A stretch of 64,000 bases of DNA from Paracoccus aerius (GCF_014656455.1 NZ_BNCL01000003.1:291988-355987), one strand, 5' to 3'. Shown: positions 38,835 through 49,053, counted from the stretch's first letter. Notes: generated from the letters alone by a model not told the origin. Made by a program: numbers and translations.

Positions 38835-40004
38835 ATGCGTTTCATCGCCGTTCTTCTTGTCGCTTCCGTCCTGCCGTTGGCCTCACCGGCCAACGAGCCC
38901 GCCGTCGCATCCGAGGCGCCGAGCCGCGTTGCACCCTCGGTCACCGTCGCGGCGGCTGCCCGGACCGAGGTGCAGGCCCGCGTGCCCGTGTCGGGCAGCA
39001 TCGTTGCGCGCCAACTGGTGCGGGTCTTTCCGCAGGTCCAGGGGCCCGAACTAACCGAAATCCTGGCCGAGGCCGGTGACAGCGTGACAAAGGGGCAGGT
39101 GCTTGCGCGCCTGTCCACGGACACGCTGGCCGCGCAGCTGGAACAGGCCCGCGCAGAATACCAGCGGGCCGAGGCCGGGATCGGCCAGGCGCAAAGCAAT
39201 ATCGACAGCGCAAGCGCATCCCTGACCCAGGCGCAAAGCGTGCTGGAGCGGGTGCAGCGCCTGCGGGAAGGGGGCACGGCCTCTCAGTCCGCACTGGACG
39301 ATGCCGTCGCGGCCGAAGCCAATGCCCGCGCCCAGGCCGCATCCGCCGCCGATGGCCTGGCCGTAGCCCGCGCAGCCCTGGCCCAGGCCGAGGCGGCACG
39401 CCGGATTGCGGAACTGAACCTGGAACGGGCCGAGATCGTCGCCCCTGTGGATGGCGTCGTCGTGACCCGCAATGCCGAACTGGGCACGCTAGCTGCGGCT
39501 GGCGGCGACCCGATGTTCGTCCTGCTGGCCGATGGCGAGGTCGAGATGTCGGCCGAGGTAATCGAAACGGCGCTTGACAACCTCAAGCCCGGCGACGCGG
39601 CCGAGGTGACGGTGGCAGGCGCGGGAACTGTGCCGGGGACGGTGCGGCTGGTCCCGGCGTCGGTCGATCCGGTGACGCGGCTGGGGGTGATGCGCATCGC
39701 CCTGGACGACGATGAAGGCATCCGCATCGGGCAATTCGCCAGCGGCTGGGTCATCACCGACCGGCACCAGGCCGTGACCGTTCCCGCTTCCGCCGTTCTG
39801 GCCGATGACGCAGGCGAAAGGGTTCAGGTCGTCCGGAACGGCGCGGTCGAAACCCGTCCCGTCCGCGCGGGCCTTCTGTGGGACGGGCGGCGCGAAATCG
39901 TCGAAGGGCTGGCCCAGGGCGAGCAGGTGATCGTGCGGTCCGGCGCCTTCTTCCGCACAGGCGATCAGGTGCGCCCGGTCGCGGCCGAAGGGGGGCAGCA
40001 ATGA
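38835..40004 (+). CDS. RND efflux periplasmic adaptor subunit
   Basis: 389 aa membrane fusion protein. A signal peptide (about 1-20) is followed by a lipoyl-like segment (VSGSIVARQLVRVFPQVQGP), an alanine-rich coiled-coil hairpin (about 100-190) and the beta-barrel/MP domain. It bridges an inner-membrane RND pump and an outer-membrane channel. The start MRFIAVLLVAS is chosen for its signal peptide; upstream codons overlap the mipZ end. The stop overlaps the pump ATG. Confidence 0.92.
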   Translation: MRFIAVLLVASVLPLASPANEPAVASEAPSRVAPSVTVAAAARTEVQARVPVSGSIVARQLVRVFPQVQGPELTEILAEAGDSVTKGQVLARLSTDTLAAQLEQARAEYQRAEAGIGQAQSNIDSASASLTQAQSVLERVQRLREGGTASQSALDDAVAAEANARAQAASAADGLAVARAALAQAEAARRIAELNLERAEIVAPVDGVVVTRNAELGTLAAAGGDPMFVLLADGEVEMSAEVIETALDNLKPGDAAEVTVAGAGTVPGTVRLVPASVDPVTRLGVMRIALDDDEGIRIGQFASGWVITDRHQAVTVPASAVLADDAGERVQVVRNGAVETRPVRAGLLWDGRREIVEGLAQGEQVIVRSGAFFRTGDQVRPVAAEGGQQ

Positions 40005-43000
40005 ACTTCGCGACCCTGTCGATTCGCCATCCGGTCCCGCCCGTCGCGATCTTCCTGGTCCTGCTGATCGTCGGGCTTTACAGCTTCAACCGCCTGCCGG
40101 TCACGGCGATGCCCAACATCGACCTGCCGCTGGTGCAGGTCACCATCAACCAGCCTGGCGCCGCGCCGTCGGAACTGACCAGCCAGGTCATCCAGCCGGT
40201 CGAGGACAGCATCGCATCTGTGACCGGGGTGCGGCACATCACCTCGACCGCGACGGACAGCGCCGCCGTGATCGTGGTCGAGTTCGAGCTGGAGACGAAC
40301 AGCGACCGGGCCGTCAACGACGTCAAGGACGCGGTGTCCAACGTTCGCCAGCAATTGCCCGAAAGCATCAACGAACCGCTGGTGCAGCGGCTGGATGTCA
40401 CGGGGATGCCGATCCTGACCTATGCGGTCAGCGATCCGACCCAGTCGCTTGAATCGCTGTCCAAGTTCGTGGACGATGTGATCGGGCGCGAGTTGTCCAC
40501 GGTGGACGGCGTCGGCAAGACCAGCCGCATCGGCGGCGCCGCGCGGGAAATCAAGGTTGAACTGGACCCCGACCGGCTGCTGGCGCACGGGCTGACGGCC
40601 GCGGATGTCTCGAACCAGCTTCGCGCCCGCAACATCGACCTGGGCGGCGGGCGCGGCGATCTCGCGGGGCGCGAATACTCGATCCGCACCCTGGGCGCGG
40701 CGGACAGCGTCGAACAGCTTGCCGGGGCGCCGATCAGCATCGCGGACGGGCGCACGATCCGGCTGGACCAACTGGGCCAGGTGATCGACGGCCCGGCCGA
40801 GGAACGCAGCTTCGCCCTACTGGACGGCCAGCCGGTCGTGGCCTTCGGCATCTATCGTACCACGGGCGCCTCGGACCTGGGGGCGGGGAACGCAGCCAAG
40901 GAACGGCTGGCGCAGATCGCCGACCGCTATCCCAATATCCGCATCAGCCTGATCGACGACGCCACCACCTATACCGAGGCCAGCTACAAAAGCGCCATGC
41001 ACACGCTGTACGAAGGCGCGGCCTTGGCGGTGATCGTGGTTTTCCTGTTCCTCCGCAATTGGCGCGCCACCCTTGTCGCGGCCGTGGCGCTGCCCCTGTC
41101 GATCATCCCTACCTTCTTCGTGATGCACTGGCTGGGCTTCACGCTGAACGGCATCAGCCTGCTGGGCATCACGCTGGTCACCGGCATCCTGGTCGATGAC
41201 GCCATCGTGGAAATCGAGAACATCGTCCGCCATATCGGCATGGGCGTGCCCCCATACGAGGCCAGCGAGGAAGCCGCGAACGAGATCGGCCTGACGGTGA
41301 TCGCGATCAGCTTTTCCATCGTCGCGGTCTTTGCGCCGGTCAGCTTCATGGGCGGTATACCGGGGCAGTATTTCAAGCAGTTCGGGCTGACGGTCGCGGT
41401 GTCGGTCCTGTTTTCGCTGCTGGTCGCGCGTATCATCACGCCGATGATGGCCGCCTATCTGATGCGCGGCACCGTCCACGGCACCGAGGGACGCGACGGC
41501 TTCATCATGCGCGCCCTGATGCGCATCGTCGGCTGGACCATGCGGCATCGCGGGCTGACGCTGCTGACCGGCGTGGGGATCTTCGCTGGCTCCATCTGGT
41601 CCGCCACCCTGCTGCCGACCGAGTTTATCCCGGCATCGGACATCGGCCGCAGCCAGATCCAGGTCGAACTGCCCCCCGGCGCCACCATCGACAACACCGA
41701 GGACGCCGCCCGCCGCCTGTCCGCCCAGATCGACGAGGTGCCCGAGGTGCAGTCGGTCTTCGTCTACAGCGACGGGTCGGACGTGACCGAGGCGCGGGTG
41801 ATGATCAACTATGGCAAGAAGGAAACGCGCGAGCGGTCCCAGTTCGTGCTGGAGGAGGAGTTGAAGCAACGCCTGTCCGGCACGCCTGACATGCGCATCA
41901 ACTTCCAGAACGAGAACGGCCAGAACGACCTGACCATCAATGTCCTGGGCGCGACCGAGGAAGGCGCGGCGCTTGCCGCCGAACGGCTGGCGACGGCGAT
42001 GTCTCAACTGCCGTCGCTGGAAAGCGTGACAACCACGGCCCGGTTGCAGCGCCCGGAGATCCAGATCACGCCCCGCGCGGATGTGGCGGCGCAGCTTGGC
42101 GTCTCGGCGAGCGACATGGCGACGACGCTGCGCGTGGCGACCTTGGGCGATGTCGAGGCGAACCTGGCCAAGTTCAACGCGGGCGACGAACAGATCCCCA
42201 TCGTCGTGCGCCTGAACGCCGATGCCCGCGCCGACCTGGTGACGGTGCAGAACCTGCGGGTCAATTCCCAAGCCGGGCAGGTGCCGCTGGGGGCCGTGGC
42301 CGACGTCACCCTGTCGGCCGGCGCGACCGAGATCGGGCGCTACGACCGCCAGTTCCAGACCACCGTCAGCGCCAACTTGGCGGACGGGCAGTTGCTTGGT
42401 CCCGTCAGCACCCAGGTTGCAGAGTTGCAGGCCCAGATCGAACTGCCCCCCGGCACGCGGATCCAGCCCTCGGGCGATGCCGAGATCATGGGCGAGGTCT
42501 TCGGGGCCTTCGGCACGGCGATGGGGGCGGGTGTGCTGCTGGTCTATGTCGTGCTGGTGCTTCTGTTCCACAACTTCATCACGCCCGTGTCGATCCTGCT
42601 GTCGCTGCCGCTTGCCATCGGCGGGGCGATCCTGGCGCTGTTCGTGACGGGCCATTCGATCAGCATGGCGGTTGTGATCGGCTTCCTGATGCTGATGGGG
42701 ATCGTCACCAAGAACTCGATCATGCTGGTGGAATTCGCGCTGACGGCGATCGAGCACGGCGTGGCGAAGAAAGAGGCGATCCTGGACGCGGTCCACAAGC
42801 GCGCCCGGCCCATCGTCATGACCACCATCGCCATGAGCGCGGGGATGATCCCCTCTGCCCTGGCGACGGGCGAGGGGGGCGAGTTCCGTGCGCCCATGGC
42901 CATTGCGGTGATCGGCGGGCTGCTGCTGTCCACGGTCCTGTCGCTGCTGTTCGTGCCCGCGCTGTTTTCGCTGATCCACGGGGGGCAGGGGCGGTTGACT

Positions 43001-43054
43001 GGCTGGGTCGCGCGGCGGATCGGGCTGAACCGGCCACGGCAGCCGGCGGAATAG
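40001..43054 (+). CDS. RND efflux transporter permease (AcrB/HAE1 family)
   Basis: 1017 aa with twelve membrane helices in two halves, each with a large periplasmic loop. The first cytoplasmic/TM4 region has GILVDDAIVEIENIVRH with the proton-relay acidic residues, and the second half has MGIVTKNSIMLVEFAL (TM10). Typical start MNFATLSIRHPVP and LPVTAMPNIDLPLVQV. Exported compounds cannot be told from sequence. No outer-membrane TolC partner is next to it. Confidence 0.95.
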   Translation: MNFATLSIRHPVPPVAIFLVLLIVGLYSFNRLPVTAMPNIDLPLVQVTINQPGAAPSELTSQVIQPVEDSIASVTGVRHITSTATDSAAVIVVEFELETNSDRAVNDVKDAVSNVRQQLPESINEPLVQRLDVTGMPILTYAVSDPTQSLESLSKFVDDVIGRELSTVDGVGKTSRIGGAAREIKVELDPDRLLAHGLTAADVSNQLRARNIDLGGGRGDLAGREYSIRTLGAADSVEQLAGAPISIADGRTIRLDQLGQVIDGPAEERSFALLDGQPVVAFGIYRTTGASDLGAGNAAKERLAQIADRYPNIRISLIDDATTYTEASYKSAMHTLYEGAALAVIVVFLFLRNWRATLVAAVALPLSIIPTFFVMHWLGFTLNGISLLGITLVTGILVDDAIVEIENIVRHIGMGVPPYEASEEAANEIGLTVIAISFSIVAVFAPVSFMGGIPGQYFKQFGLTVAVSVLFSLLVARIITPMMAAYLMRGTVHGTEGRDGFIMRALMRIVGWTMRHRGLTLLTGVGIFAGSIWSATLLPTEFIPASDIGRSQIQVELPPGATIDNTEDAARRLSAQIDEVPEVQSVFVYSDGSDVTEARVMINYGKKETRERSQFVLEEELKQRLSGTPDMRINFQNENGQNDLTINVLGATEEGAALAAERLATAMSQLPSLESVTTTARLQRPEIQITPRADVAAQLGVSASDMATTLRVATLGDVEANLAKFNAGDEQIPIVVRLNADARADLVTVQNLRVNSQAGQVPLGAVADVTLSAGATEIGRYDRQFQTTVSANLADGQLLGPVSTQVAELQAQIELPPGTRIQPSGDAEIMGEVFGAFGTAMGAGVLLVYVVLVLLFHNFITPVSILLSLPLAIGGAILALFVTGHSISMAVVIGFLMLMGIVTKNSIMLVEFALTAIEHGVAKKEAILDAVHKRARPIVMTTIAMSAGMIPSALATGEGGEFRAPMAIAVIGGLLLSTVLSLLFVPALFSLIHGGQGRLTGWVARRIGLNRPRQPAE

Positions 43055-43109
43055 GGGAACTTCGCACCGGACCTTGCATTGGGTGGGCTGACACAAAAGG
43101 AGGCCAATC

Positions 43110-43628
43110 ATGGCAAAGGTTCTGATCATGGCATCGGACGGGTTCGAGCAGTCGGAACTGTTCGTGCCGCTGGAAAAGCTGAAGGATGCGGGCCATCAGG
43201 TCGACATAGCCGCCCCTGAGGCGGGCGAGATCAAGGCTTGGGACAAGGACGACTGGGGCAAGTCGGTCACGGCCAACAAGGCGATCGGGGACGTGGGCGC
43301 GGGGGATTACGACATCTTGGTCCTGCCCGGCGGCGTCATCAACCCCGACAATCTGCGCACGGACCAGACGGCCATCGGCCTGATCCGCAGCTTTGCCGAT
43401 GCGGAAAAGCCCATCGCCGCGATCTGCCACGCCCCCTGGCTTCTGGCCGAGGCGGGGCTGGCCAAGGGCAAGCGCCTGACCAGCTACGAATCGATCCGCA
43501 CCGACATGAAGAATGCTGGCGCCGAGGTGGTGGACGAGAAGGTGGTGGTGGACGGCGGCATCATCACCAGCCGCAAGCCGGACGACCTGGACGCCTTTGT
43601 CGGCGCGATCGAGGACGCCTTGGGCTGA
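43110..43628 (+). CDS. PfpI/DJ-1 family protein
   Basis: 172 aa. The nucleophile elbow is AAICHAPWLL (Cys about residue 106), with a conserved Glu (SDGFEQSEL) near residue 15. VLPGGVINPDNLR is the PfpI type. Relatives act as deglycases or stress-protective hydrolases; the activity here is not proven. An AGGAGG site lies 6 bases before the ATG. Confidence 0.9.
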   Translation: MAKVLIMASDGFEQSELFVPLEKLKDAGHQVDIAAPEAGEIKAWDKDDWGKSVTANKAIGDVGAGDYDILVLPGGVINPDNLRTDQTAIGLIRSFADAEKPIAAICHAPWLLAEAGLAKGKRLTSYESIRTDMKNAGAEVVDEKVVVDGGIITSRKPDDLDAFVGAIEDALG

Positions 43629-43640
43629 CCTGCGGCCCGC

Positions 43641-43695
43641 GGTGGCCGGGGGCACTTCGCCCCCCCGGCCACCCCGAGGTTATTTGGATGAAGAA
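43641..43695 (+). repeat. Dispersed intergenic palindromic element, copy D
   Basis: Hairpin GGTGGCCGGGGGC, loop ACTTC, GCCCCCCCGGCCACC followed by CCGAGGTTATTTGGATGAAGAAG. It lies between the PfpI-type gene and the PDH operon terminator. Confidence 0.75.
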
Positions 43696-43724
43696 GAAAA
43701 AAGGGCGCCTTTTCGGCGCCCTTT
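43695..43724 (-). terminator. Rho-independent terminator of the PDH operon
   Basis: On the minus strand AAAGGGCGCC, loop GAAAA, GGCGCCCTTT is followed by TTTCTTCTTC. The stem is 10 bp and perfect. It lies 22 bases after the pdhC stop and overlaps the end of repeat copy D. Confidence 0.9.
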
Positions 43725-43745
43725 GTCAGTTGTTTGGTCTGGGGC

Positions 43746-45083
43746 TTAGGCCAGCATCCCCATCGGGTTTTCCAGATGGTTGACGATGGCTTCCAGAAGC
43801 TGCGCCCCCAGGGCGCCGTCGATGACCCGGTGATCGACCGACAGGGTCATGGACATGACATTGCGGACCACGACCTCTCCCTTTTCCACGACCGGGGTCT
43901 GGATGCCCGCGCCGACGGCCAGGATCGCGCCATGCGGCGGGTTGATGACCGCGTCGAAGTTCTCGATCCCGAACATGCCGAGGTTCGAGATGGCGAAGCT
44001 TCCGCCCTGGTATTCGTGGGGGGCGAGCTTCTTCGACTTGGCGCGGCCTGCCAGATCCTTCATTTCGGCCGACAGGGCCGAGAGCGTCTTCTGGTGGGCG
44101 TCCTTCAGGACCGGGGTGAACAGCCCGCCCTCGATGGCGACGGCCACCGCGACGTCGGACGGCTTCAGCTTCAGGATGCGGTCGCCCGCCCAGATGGCAT
44201 TGGCGTCCGGCACCTGTTGCAGGGCCAGGGCGCAGGCCTTGATAACGAAGTCGTTGACCGACAGCTTCACGCCCCGCGACTCAAGCTGCTTGTTCAGCAT
44301 GGCGCGGAATTCCATCAGCGCATCCAGCTTGGCCGAGCGGCGCAGGTAGAAATGCGGGATGGTCTGCTTGGCCTCGGACAGGCGGGCGGCGATGGTGCGG
44401 CGCATCCCGTCCAGCGGCACCTCGGTCGTCTCGCGGTCCGCATACATCTTGAGGATCGCATCGGCCGAGGGGCCTTTCGGCGCCTGTGCGGCCGCCGGCG
44501 CCGGGGCCGCGGCTGGCACAGCCGTGGGCGCTGCGGCAGGCTTGGCCGCGCCGGGTTTCGCGCCCTCGACATCCGCCTTGACGATCCGGCCGCGGGGGCC
44601 GGTGCCGGTGATGCCCGACAGGTCGATGCCCTTTTCGGCCGCGATGCGGCGGGCGAGGGGCGAGGCGAAGACGCGGTCGCCCCCTTCGGCCTTGGCGGGC
44701 GTGGGTTTGGCGGGCGAAGCGTCACCAGCCACGGGTGCGCCGATGGGGCCGCCATAGCCCTTTTCGGCTGCGGCCTTTTCCTCGGCGGCGGGGGCCGCCT
44801 TGGCAGGGGCGGGGCTGGCTGCGGCGGCCGAGGCATCCTCGCCCTCCTCCAGCAGCACGGCGATGGGGGTGTTGACCTTCACCCCCGCGCTGCCTTCGGC
44901 CACCAGCAGCTTGCCGATGGTGCCTTCATCCACGGCCTCGAATTCCATCGTGGCCTTGTCGGTCTCGATCTCGGCGATGATGTCGCCGGATCTGACCTCG
45001 TCGCCTTCCTTGACCAGCCATTTGGCCAGCGTCCCTTCCTCCATGGTGGGGGACAGCGCGGGCATCAGGATTTCTGTCGGCAT
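43746..45083 (-). CDS. pdhC: Pyruvate dehydrogenase E2, dihydrolipoamide acetyltransferase
   Basis: 445 aa. One N-terminal lipoyl domain (lipoyl Lys in [10 protein letters not shown], about residue 43), an Ala/Pro linker, the E1/E3-binding domain ([17 protein letters not shown], about 138-155), a second linker, and the catalytic domain with [14 protein letters not shown] near the C-terminus. It transfers acetyl from lipoyl to CoA. It is last of pdhA-pdhB-pdhC, 12 bases after pdhB. Confidence 0.96.
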   Translation of the reverse strand: MPTEILMPALSPTMEEGTLAKWLVKEGDEVRSGDIIAEIETDKATMEFEAVDEGTIGKLLVAEGSAGVKVNTPIAVLLEEGEDASAAAASPAPAKAAPAAEEKAAAEKGYGGPIGAPVAGDASPAKPTPAKAEGGDRVFASPLARRIAAEKGIDLSGITGTGPRGRIVKADVEGAKPGAAKPAAAPTAVPAAAPAPAAAQAPKGPSADAILKMYADRETTEVPLDGMRRTIAARLSEAKQTIPHFYLRRSAKLDALMEFRAMLNKQLESRGVKLSVNDFVIKACALALQQVPDANAIWAGDRILKLKPSDVAVAVAIEGGLFTPVLKDAHQKTLSALSAEMKDLAGRAKSKKLAPHEYQGGSFAISNLGMFGIENFDAVINPPHGAILAVGAGIQTPVVEKGEVVVRNVMSMTLSVDHRVIDGALGAQLLEAIVNHLENPMGMLA

Positions 45084-45095
45084 AACGCGTTCCCC

Positions 45096-46493
45096 TTACC
45101 TGTAGGTGACTTTCTTCACCGCTTCGACCACCTCGGATGCGGTGATCAGCGCGTGCTTTTCAAGATTGGCGGCATAGGGCATGGGCACGTCCTTGCCGGT
45201 GCAGTTGATCACGGGCGCGTCCAGGTAATCGAAGGCGTTTTCCATGATATAGGCCGACAGGTGGTTGCCGATGGACCCAACGGGGAAGCCTTCCTCGACC
45301 GTGACGACGCGGTTGGTCTTCTTCACCGATTCGATGATCGTGCCATAATCGATGGGGCGCAGGGTGCGCAGGTCGATTACCTCGGCCTCGATCCCGTCCT
45401 GGGCCAGCTTGTCGGCGGCTTCCAGCGAATGGGCCATGCCGATGCCGAAGCTGATGATCGTCACGTCCTTGCCGGTGCGCGCGATCCGGGCCTTGCCGAA
45501 GGGGATGGTGAAGTCCGGCAGATCCGGCACCTCGAAAGAGCGGCCGTAAAGGATCTCGTTTTCCAGGAAGATCACCGGGTTCGGGTCGCGGATCGCCTGT
45601 TTCATCAGGCCCTTCGCATCGGCCGCCGAATAGGGCATCACCACCTTCAGGCCGGGGACCGAGGCATACCAGGCCGCATAGTCCTGGCTGTGCTGGGCGG
45701 CCACGCGGGCGGCCGCGCCGTTGGGGCCGCGGAACACGATGGGGCAGCCCATCTGACCGCCCGACATGTACAGCGTCTTCGCGGCCGAGTTGATGATGTG
45801 GTCCATCGCCTGCATGGCGAAGTTGAAGGTCATGAACTCGACGATGGGGCGCAGGCCAGCAAGGGCGGCACCCGTGCCGATGCCGGCGAAACCGATTTCG
45901 CTGATGGGCGTATCGACGACGCGGCGGGGCCCAAAGCGGTCCAGCAGGCCCTGGCTGATCTTGTAGGCGCCCTGGTATTCGCCGACTTCCTCGCCCATCA
46001 GGAAGACGGTCTCGTCGCGCTCCATCTCCTCGGCCATGGCCTCGCGCAGGGCTTCCCGCACGGTCATGGTTTTCATCTTGGTGCCTTCCGGCCAGTCGGG
46101 GCTGCGGTTGGGCTCGGGCGTCTTGACCGTCTCGACGGCGGACTTGCCGGGCTGGCCGCCCTGATCGGGGCCTTCCGCGGTCGAGGGCGCCTGCACCTGC
46201 GCGGGCTTGCTGTCAGCCCCCGCACGATCTGCCACGTCGTCTGCGGATTCGCCTTCCTCGACCAGCACGGCGATGGGGGTGTTCACCTTCACGCCCTGCG
46301 AGCCCTCGGCGATCAGGATCTTGCCCAGGATGCCTTCATCCACGGCCTCGAACTCCATCGTGGCCTTGTCGGTCTCGATCTCGGCGATGATGTCGCCCGC
46401 CTTCACGGCGTCGCCTTCCTGCTTCAGCCATTTCGCCAGCGTGCCTTCCTCCATGGTCGGCGACAGGGCGGGCATCAGGATTTCAGTGGCCAT
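45096..46493 (-). CDS. pdhB: Pyruvate dehydrogenase E1 beta subunit with N-terminal lipoyl domain
   Basis: 465 aa. It carries an N-terminal lipoyl domain nearly identical to that of the adjacent E2 ([19 protein letters not shown], lipoyl Lys in [10 protein letters not shown]), then a linker and the E1 beta body ([50 protein letters not shown]). The extra lipoyl domain explains the length (about 330 aa without it) and is known in alphaproteobacteria. It pairs with PdhA for pyruvate decarboxylation. Confidence 0.96.
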   Translation of the reverse strand: MATEILMPALSPTMEEGTLAKWLKQEGDAVKAGDIIAEIETDKATMEFEAVDEGILGKILIAEGSQGVKVNTPIAVLVEEGESADDVADRAGADSKPAQVQAPSTAEGPDQGGQPGKSAVETVKTPEPNRSPDWPEGTKMKTMTVREALREAMAEEMERDETVFLMGEEVGEYQGAYKISQGLLDRFGPRRVVDTPISEIGFAGIGTGAALAGLRPIVEFMTFNFAMQAMDHIINSAAKTLYMSGGQMGCPIVFRGPNGAAARVAAQHSQDYAAWYASVPGLKVVMPYSAADAKGLMKQAIRDPNPVIFLENEILYGRSFEVPDLPDFTIPFGKARIARTGKDVTIISFGIGMAHSLEAADKLAQDGIEAEVIDLRTLRPIDYGTIIESVKKTNRVVTVEEGFPVGSIGNHLSAYIMENAFDYLDAPVINCTGKDVPMPYAANLEKHALITASEVVEAVKKVTYR

Positions 46494-46508
46494 TCGTTCA
46501 ACCCTCCC

Positions 46509-47558
46509 TCAGGCGTGTTCTTCGGCGCTGCCCTGGGGCAGGTCTTCGGCATAGATGTCGGTCCACAGCTCCTCGAGCGCCGGCTCGGGGCTTTCCTTCG
46601 CAAACTCGGCCGAATCGTTCACGATGTCCTTGATGTCCTTGTCGATGGCCTTCAGGTCATCCTCGGACGCGTGCCTGCCCTGCAGCAGCAGCTCGCGCAC
46701 GTGTTCGATCGCGTCGCGTTCGTCGCGCATCTTCTGCACTTCCTCGCGCGTGCGGTATTTCGCCGGGTCGGACATGGAATGGCCGCGATAGCGGTAGGTC
46801 ATGACTTCCAGGATATAGGGGCCCTTGCCCGCGCGGCAGTGTGCCACGGCCTTTTCGCCCGCGGCCTTGACCGCCAGCACGTCCATGCCGTCCACCTGTT
46901 CGCCCGGGATGCCGAAAGCCTCGCCCCGCCCGAACAGCGTGGTCGAACGCGTGGACCGCTTCATCGAGGTGCCCATCGCATACTGGTTGTTCTCGATCAC
47001 GAAGATGACCGGCAGGTCCCACAGCACGGCCATGTTGTAGGTCTCGTAGACCTGGCCCTGGTTGGCGGCGCCGTCGCCGAAATAGGCGAAGGTCACGTTG
47101 TCATTGCCCAGGTACTTGTCGGCAAAGGCCAGGCCCGCGCCCAGCGGCACCTGCGCCGCAACGATGCCGTGCCCGCCATAGAAATGCTTCTCGCGGCTGA
47201 ACATGTGCATCGAGCCGCCCTTGCCCTTGGAGTAGCCCCCCTCGCGCCCGGTCAATTCGGCCATCACGCCCCGCGCGGACATTCCGCAGGCCAGCATGTG
47301 GCCGTGGTCGCGATAGGAGGTGATGCGCTTGTCGCCTTCCTTGGTGGCCGCTTCCAGGCCCACCACGACCGCTTCCTGGCCGATATACAGGTGGCAGAAG
47401 CCGCCGATCAGGCCCATGCCGTAAAGCTGGCCGGCCTTTTCCTCGAAACGGCGGATCAGCAGCATGTCGCGGTAATATTGCAGCAACTCGTCACGAGAGA
47501 CGTTGGACGGCGCGCCGGTGGCCGCTGTCTCGGTTGCGGGGGCAGGCTTCCTGGCCAT
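46509..47558 (-). CDS. pdhA: Pyruvate dehydrogenase E1 alpha subunit
   Basis: 349 aa TPP enzyme subunit. LLQYYRDMLLIRRFEEKAGQ, GFCHLYIGQEAV, the TPP-binding GDGAANQGQVYETYN (about residue 161) and YRYRGHSMSDPAKYRTREEV are the E1 alpha motifs. The start MARKPAPATETA at 47558 has GAGGA upstream. The frame opens further to 48140 but runs across the ftsB region and is not real. It is the first gene of the PDH operon. Confidence 0.96.
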   Translation of the reverse strand: MARKPAPATETAATGAPSNVSRDELLQYYRDMLLIRRFEEKAGQLYGMGLIGGFCHLYIGQEAVVVGLEAATKEGDKRITSYRDHGHMLACGMSARGVMAELTGREGGYSKGKGGSMHMFSREKHFYGGHGIVAAQVPLGAGLAFADKYLGNDNVTFAYFGDGAANQGQVYETYNMAVLWDLPVIFVIENNQYAMGTSMKRSTRSTTLFGRGEAFGIPGEQVDGMDVLAVKAAGEKAVAHCRAGKGPYILEVMTYRYRGHSMSDPAKYRTREEVQKMRDERDAIEHVRELLLQGRHASEDDLKAIDKDIKDIVNDSAEFAKESPEPALEELWTDIYAEDLPQGSAEEHA

Positions 47559-47588
47559 GCGGGGGGTCCTCCTCAAAGCGCGGTCAGA

Positions 47589-47608
47589 ATAGTTCAGCGT
47601 TAAACTAT
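47589..47608. promoter_or_regulatory. Inverted repeat upstream of pdhA (possible operator)
   Basis: ATAGTT and AACTAT flank an 8-base centre, 31 bases before the pdhA start in an otherwise GC-rich gap of 98 bases. An operator for the PDH operon is an inference; I cannot name the regulator. Confidence 0.45.
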
Positions 47609-47656
47609 CCGTAGCGCATCGCCGGGAAGGGTGCAATCCGCGAACAGGACCGGGCG

Positions 47657-47950
47657 TCAGCGCAGGATAACCTCGTCGGCGCGGATCAGCCCAAGGATCT
47701 CTCGCGCGCGTTCGTCCAGCAGGTCCAGGTCCAGATATTCGTCCGACATCCGGCGCGTCAGGTTCTGCATCTCTTGTACCTCGGCCTTCAGCTTGTCGCG
47801 TTCGGCGGCCAGTTCGGCCGTCTCGGCCTCGATCTGGATACGGCGCAGGATGCCGGATGGTCCCTGCACGGCGGCAAAGGCGAAGTACAGTCCCAAGGCC
47901 ACGGCCAGGGCCAGAAGAACGGTGGCGCTGATGGAAAGACGCTGCGACAT
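47657..47950 (-). CDS. ftsB: FtsB-like septum formation initiator protein (DivIC family)
   Basis: 97 aa. One N-terminal membrane helix (about 9-28, ATVLLALAVALGLYFAFAAV) is followed by a coiled coil (about 33-70, IQIEAETAELAAERDKLKAE). This is the FtsB/DivIC topology that pairs with FtsL, which is encoded in the dcw cluster in this window. The start MSQRLSIS at 47950 is chosen; the frame to 48250 overlaps rlmJ. A pdhA neighbour is usual in alphaproteobacteria. Confidence 0.88.
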   Translation of the reverse strand: MSQRLSISATVLLALAVALGLYFAFAAVQGPSGILRRIQIEAETAELAAERDKLKAEVQEMQNLTRRMSDEYLDLDLLDERAREILGLIRADEVILR

Positions 47951-48015
47951 GACGGGGCCGTTTCGGTTGATCGGGGGGATGATGGCACAGGGCCGGCGGC
48001 AGGGGAATCCCCGGA

Positions 48016-48795
48016 TCAGGCGTTCTTGCGGAACAGGGCTTCCAGCCGCGCGGCTTCCTCGGCCAGACTGAAGGGAGCGTTGAGGATCCACATGCCGGAT
48101 CCCACCATCGAATGGCCGGGACGGGCGGGGGCGAAGGCAACCTCGGACCGCAGGGCGCCGGGATGGGCTTGGGTCAGCGCATCCAGCATCGGCGCGTGGC
48201 GGTTGTCGGTCAGGATCGGATACCACAGCGCGATCACGCCCACGTTCCACTTGCGCGCGATGAGGCCGATCTGGCGCGGAATGGCCGCGTAATCGGCCTT
48301 CACCTCGTAGCTTGGGTCGATCAGGATCATGCCGCGACGGGGCGTGGGCGGGCAGACCGCCTGCGCCATCTGGAAACCGTCCTGCCGGTGCAGCGAGGCA
48401 AAGCCCGCCACGGCCGACAGCGCATCATGTTCCGCCGGGTGCAGTTCGGCCAGATGCGCGGCATCGCCCCGGCGCAGGAAATGGGCGGCGATCAGCGGCG
48501 ATCCGGGGTAGGCCTGTGGGCCATAGCTGCGGCGAACCTGCGCCAGCGCCGCCACGAGCGGGTGATCGGGGGCCAGCCAGCCCTGGGCCTCGGCCCGCAG
48601 GATGCCGGCGCGGGCCTCGCCTGTCTTGGCGGCCTCGGCGCTGTCCAGGGAATACAGCCCGCGCCCCGCATGGGTTTCCAGATAGGACAGCGGCTTGTCC
48701 TTGCGGGTCAGGTACTCCAGGGCCGTGGCCAGCAGCGCGTGCTTGTGCAGGTCGGCCAGGTTCCCGGCATGATAGGCATGTTGATAGCTGAGCAT
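48016..48795 (-). CDS. rlmJ: 23S rRNA (adenine2030-N6)-methyltransferase RlmJ
   Basis: 259 aa. The start LSYQHAYHAGNLADLHKHAL is the RlmJ signature and GMILIDPSYE (about residue 160) is the amino-methyltransferase DPPY-type motif. It methylates A2030 of 23S rRNA. It stands alone between ftsB and a small DUF2945 gene. Confidence 0.94.
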   Translation of the reverse strand: MLSYQHAYHAGNLADLHKHALLATALEYLTRKDKPLSYLETHAGRGLYSLDSAEAAKTGEARAGILRAEAQGWLAPDHPLVAALAQVRRSYGPQAYPGSPLIAAHFLRRGDAAHLAELHPAEHDALSAVAGFASLHRQDGFQMAQAVCPPTPRRGMILIDPSYEVKADYAAIPRQIGLIARKWNVGVIALWYPILTDNRHAPMLDALTQAHPGALRSEVAFAPARPGHSMVGSGMWILNAPFSLAEEAARLEALFRKNA

Positions 48796-48834
48796 GAATC
48801 GCCCTTAGCCCGTGGGGCGGGGCGGGGAAAGGCC

Positions 48835-49053
48835 TCAGGTGGCCTTGCGCAGTTCAGAATGGCTTTTCAGCACCCGGTCGCCATCGTCCTGTTCGATCAG
48901 GTAGGCCGGGTTTTCCCCATCGGCGTTCCGCTTGATCTTGCTGCCCTTGATGGTGCGTTCAACGGGCTCGGTGAAGGATTCGGCGACCTTGCCGCTGGCC
49001 GTGCCCTTGCCCCAGTCCCATTCCACCTTCGCGCCGACGCGATGCTTGGTCAT
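48835..49053 (-). CDS. DUF2945 (HVA1/TUDOR-like) small protein
   Basis: 72 aa. KHRVGAKVEWDWGKGTASGK, IKGSKIKRNADGENPAYLIE and VLKSHSELRK match the DUF2945 family, also called hypervirulence-associated TUDOR domain, as far as I recall. GGGGACTGCC precedes the ATG at 49053. It lies 71 bases downstream of the hairpin RNA array on the same strand; readthrough from the DUF1127 promoter is possible but the array ends in a terminator. The longer frame to 49206 reads into the array and is not real. Confidence 0.82.
   Translation of the reverse strand: MTKHRVGAKVEWDWGKGTASGKVAESFTEPVERTIKGSKIKRNADGENPAYLIEQDDGDRVLKSHSELRKAT

Noticed and set aside
46509..48140. PdhA with a long N-terminal extension
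   Set aside because: The extra 194 residues are Arg/Pro-rich and run over ftsB in another frame; the ATG at 47558 has a ribosome site and gives the family length.
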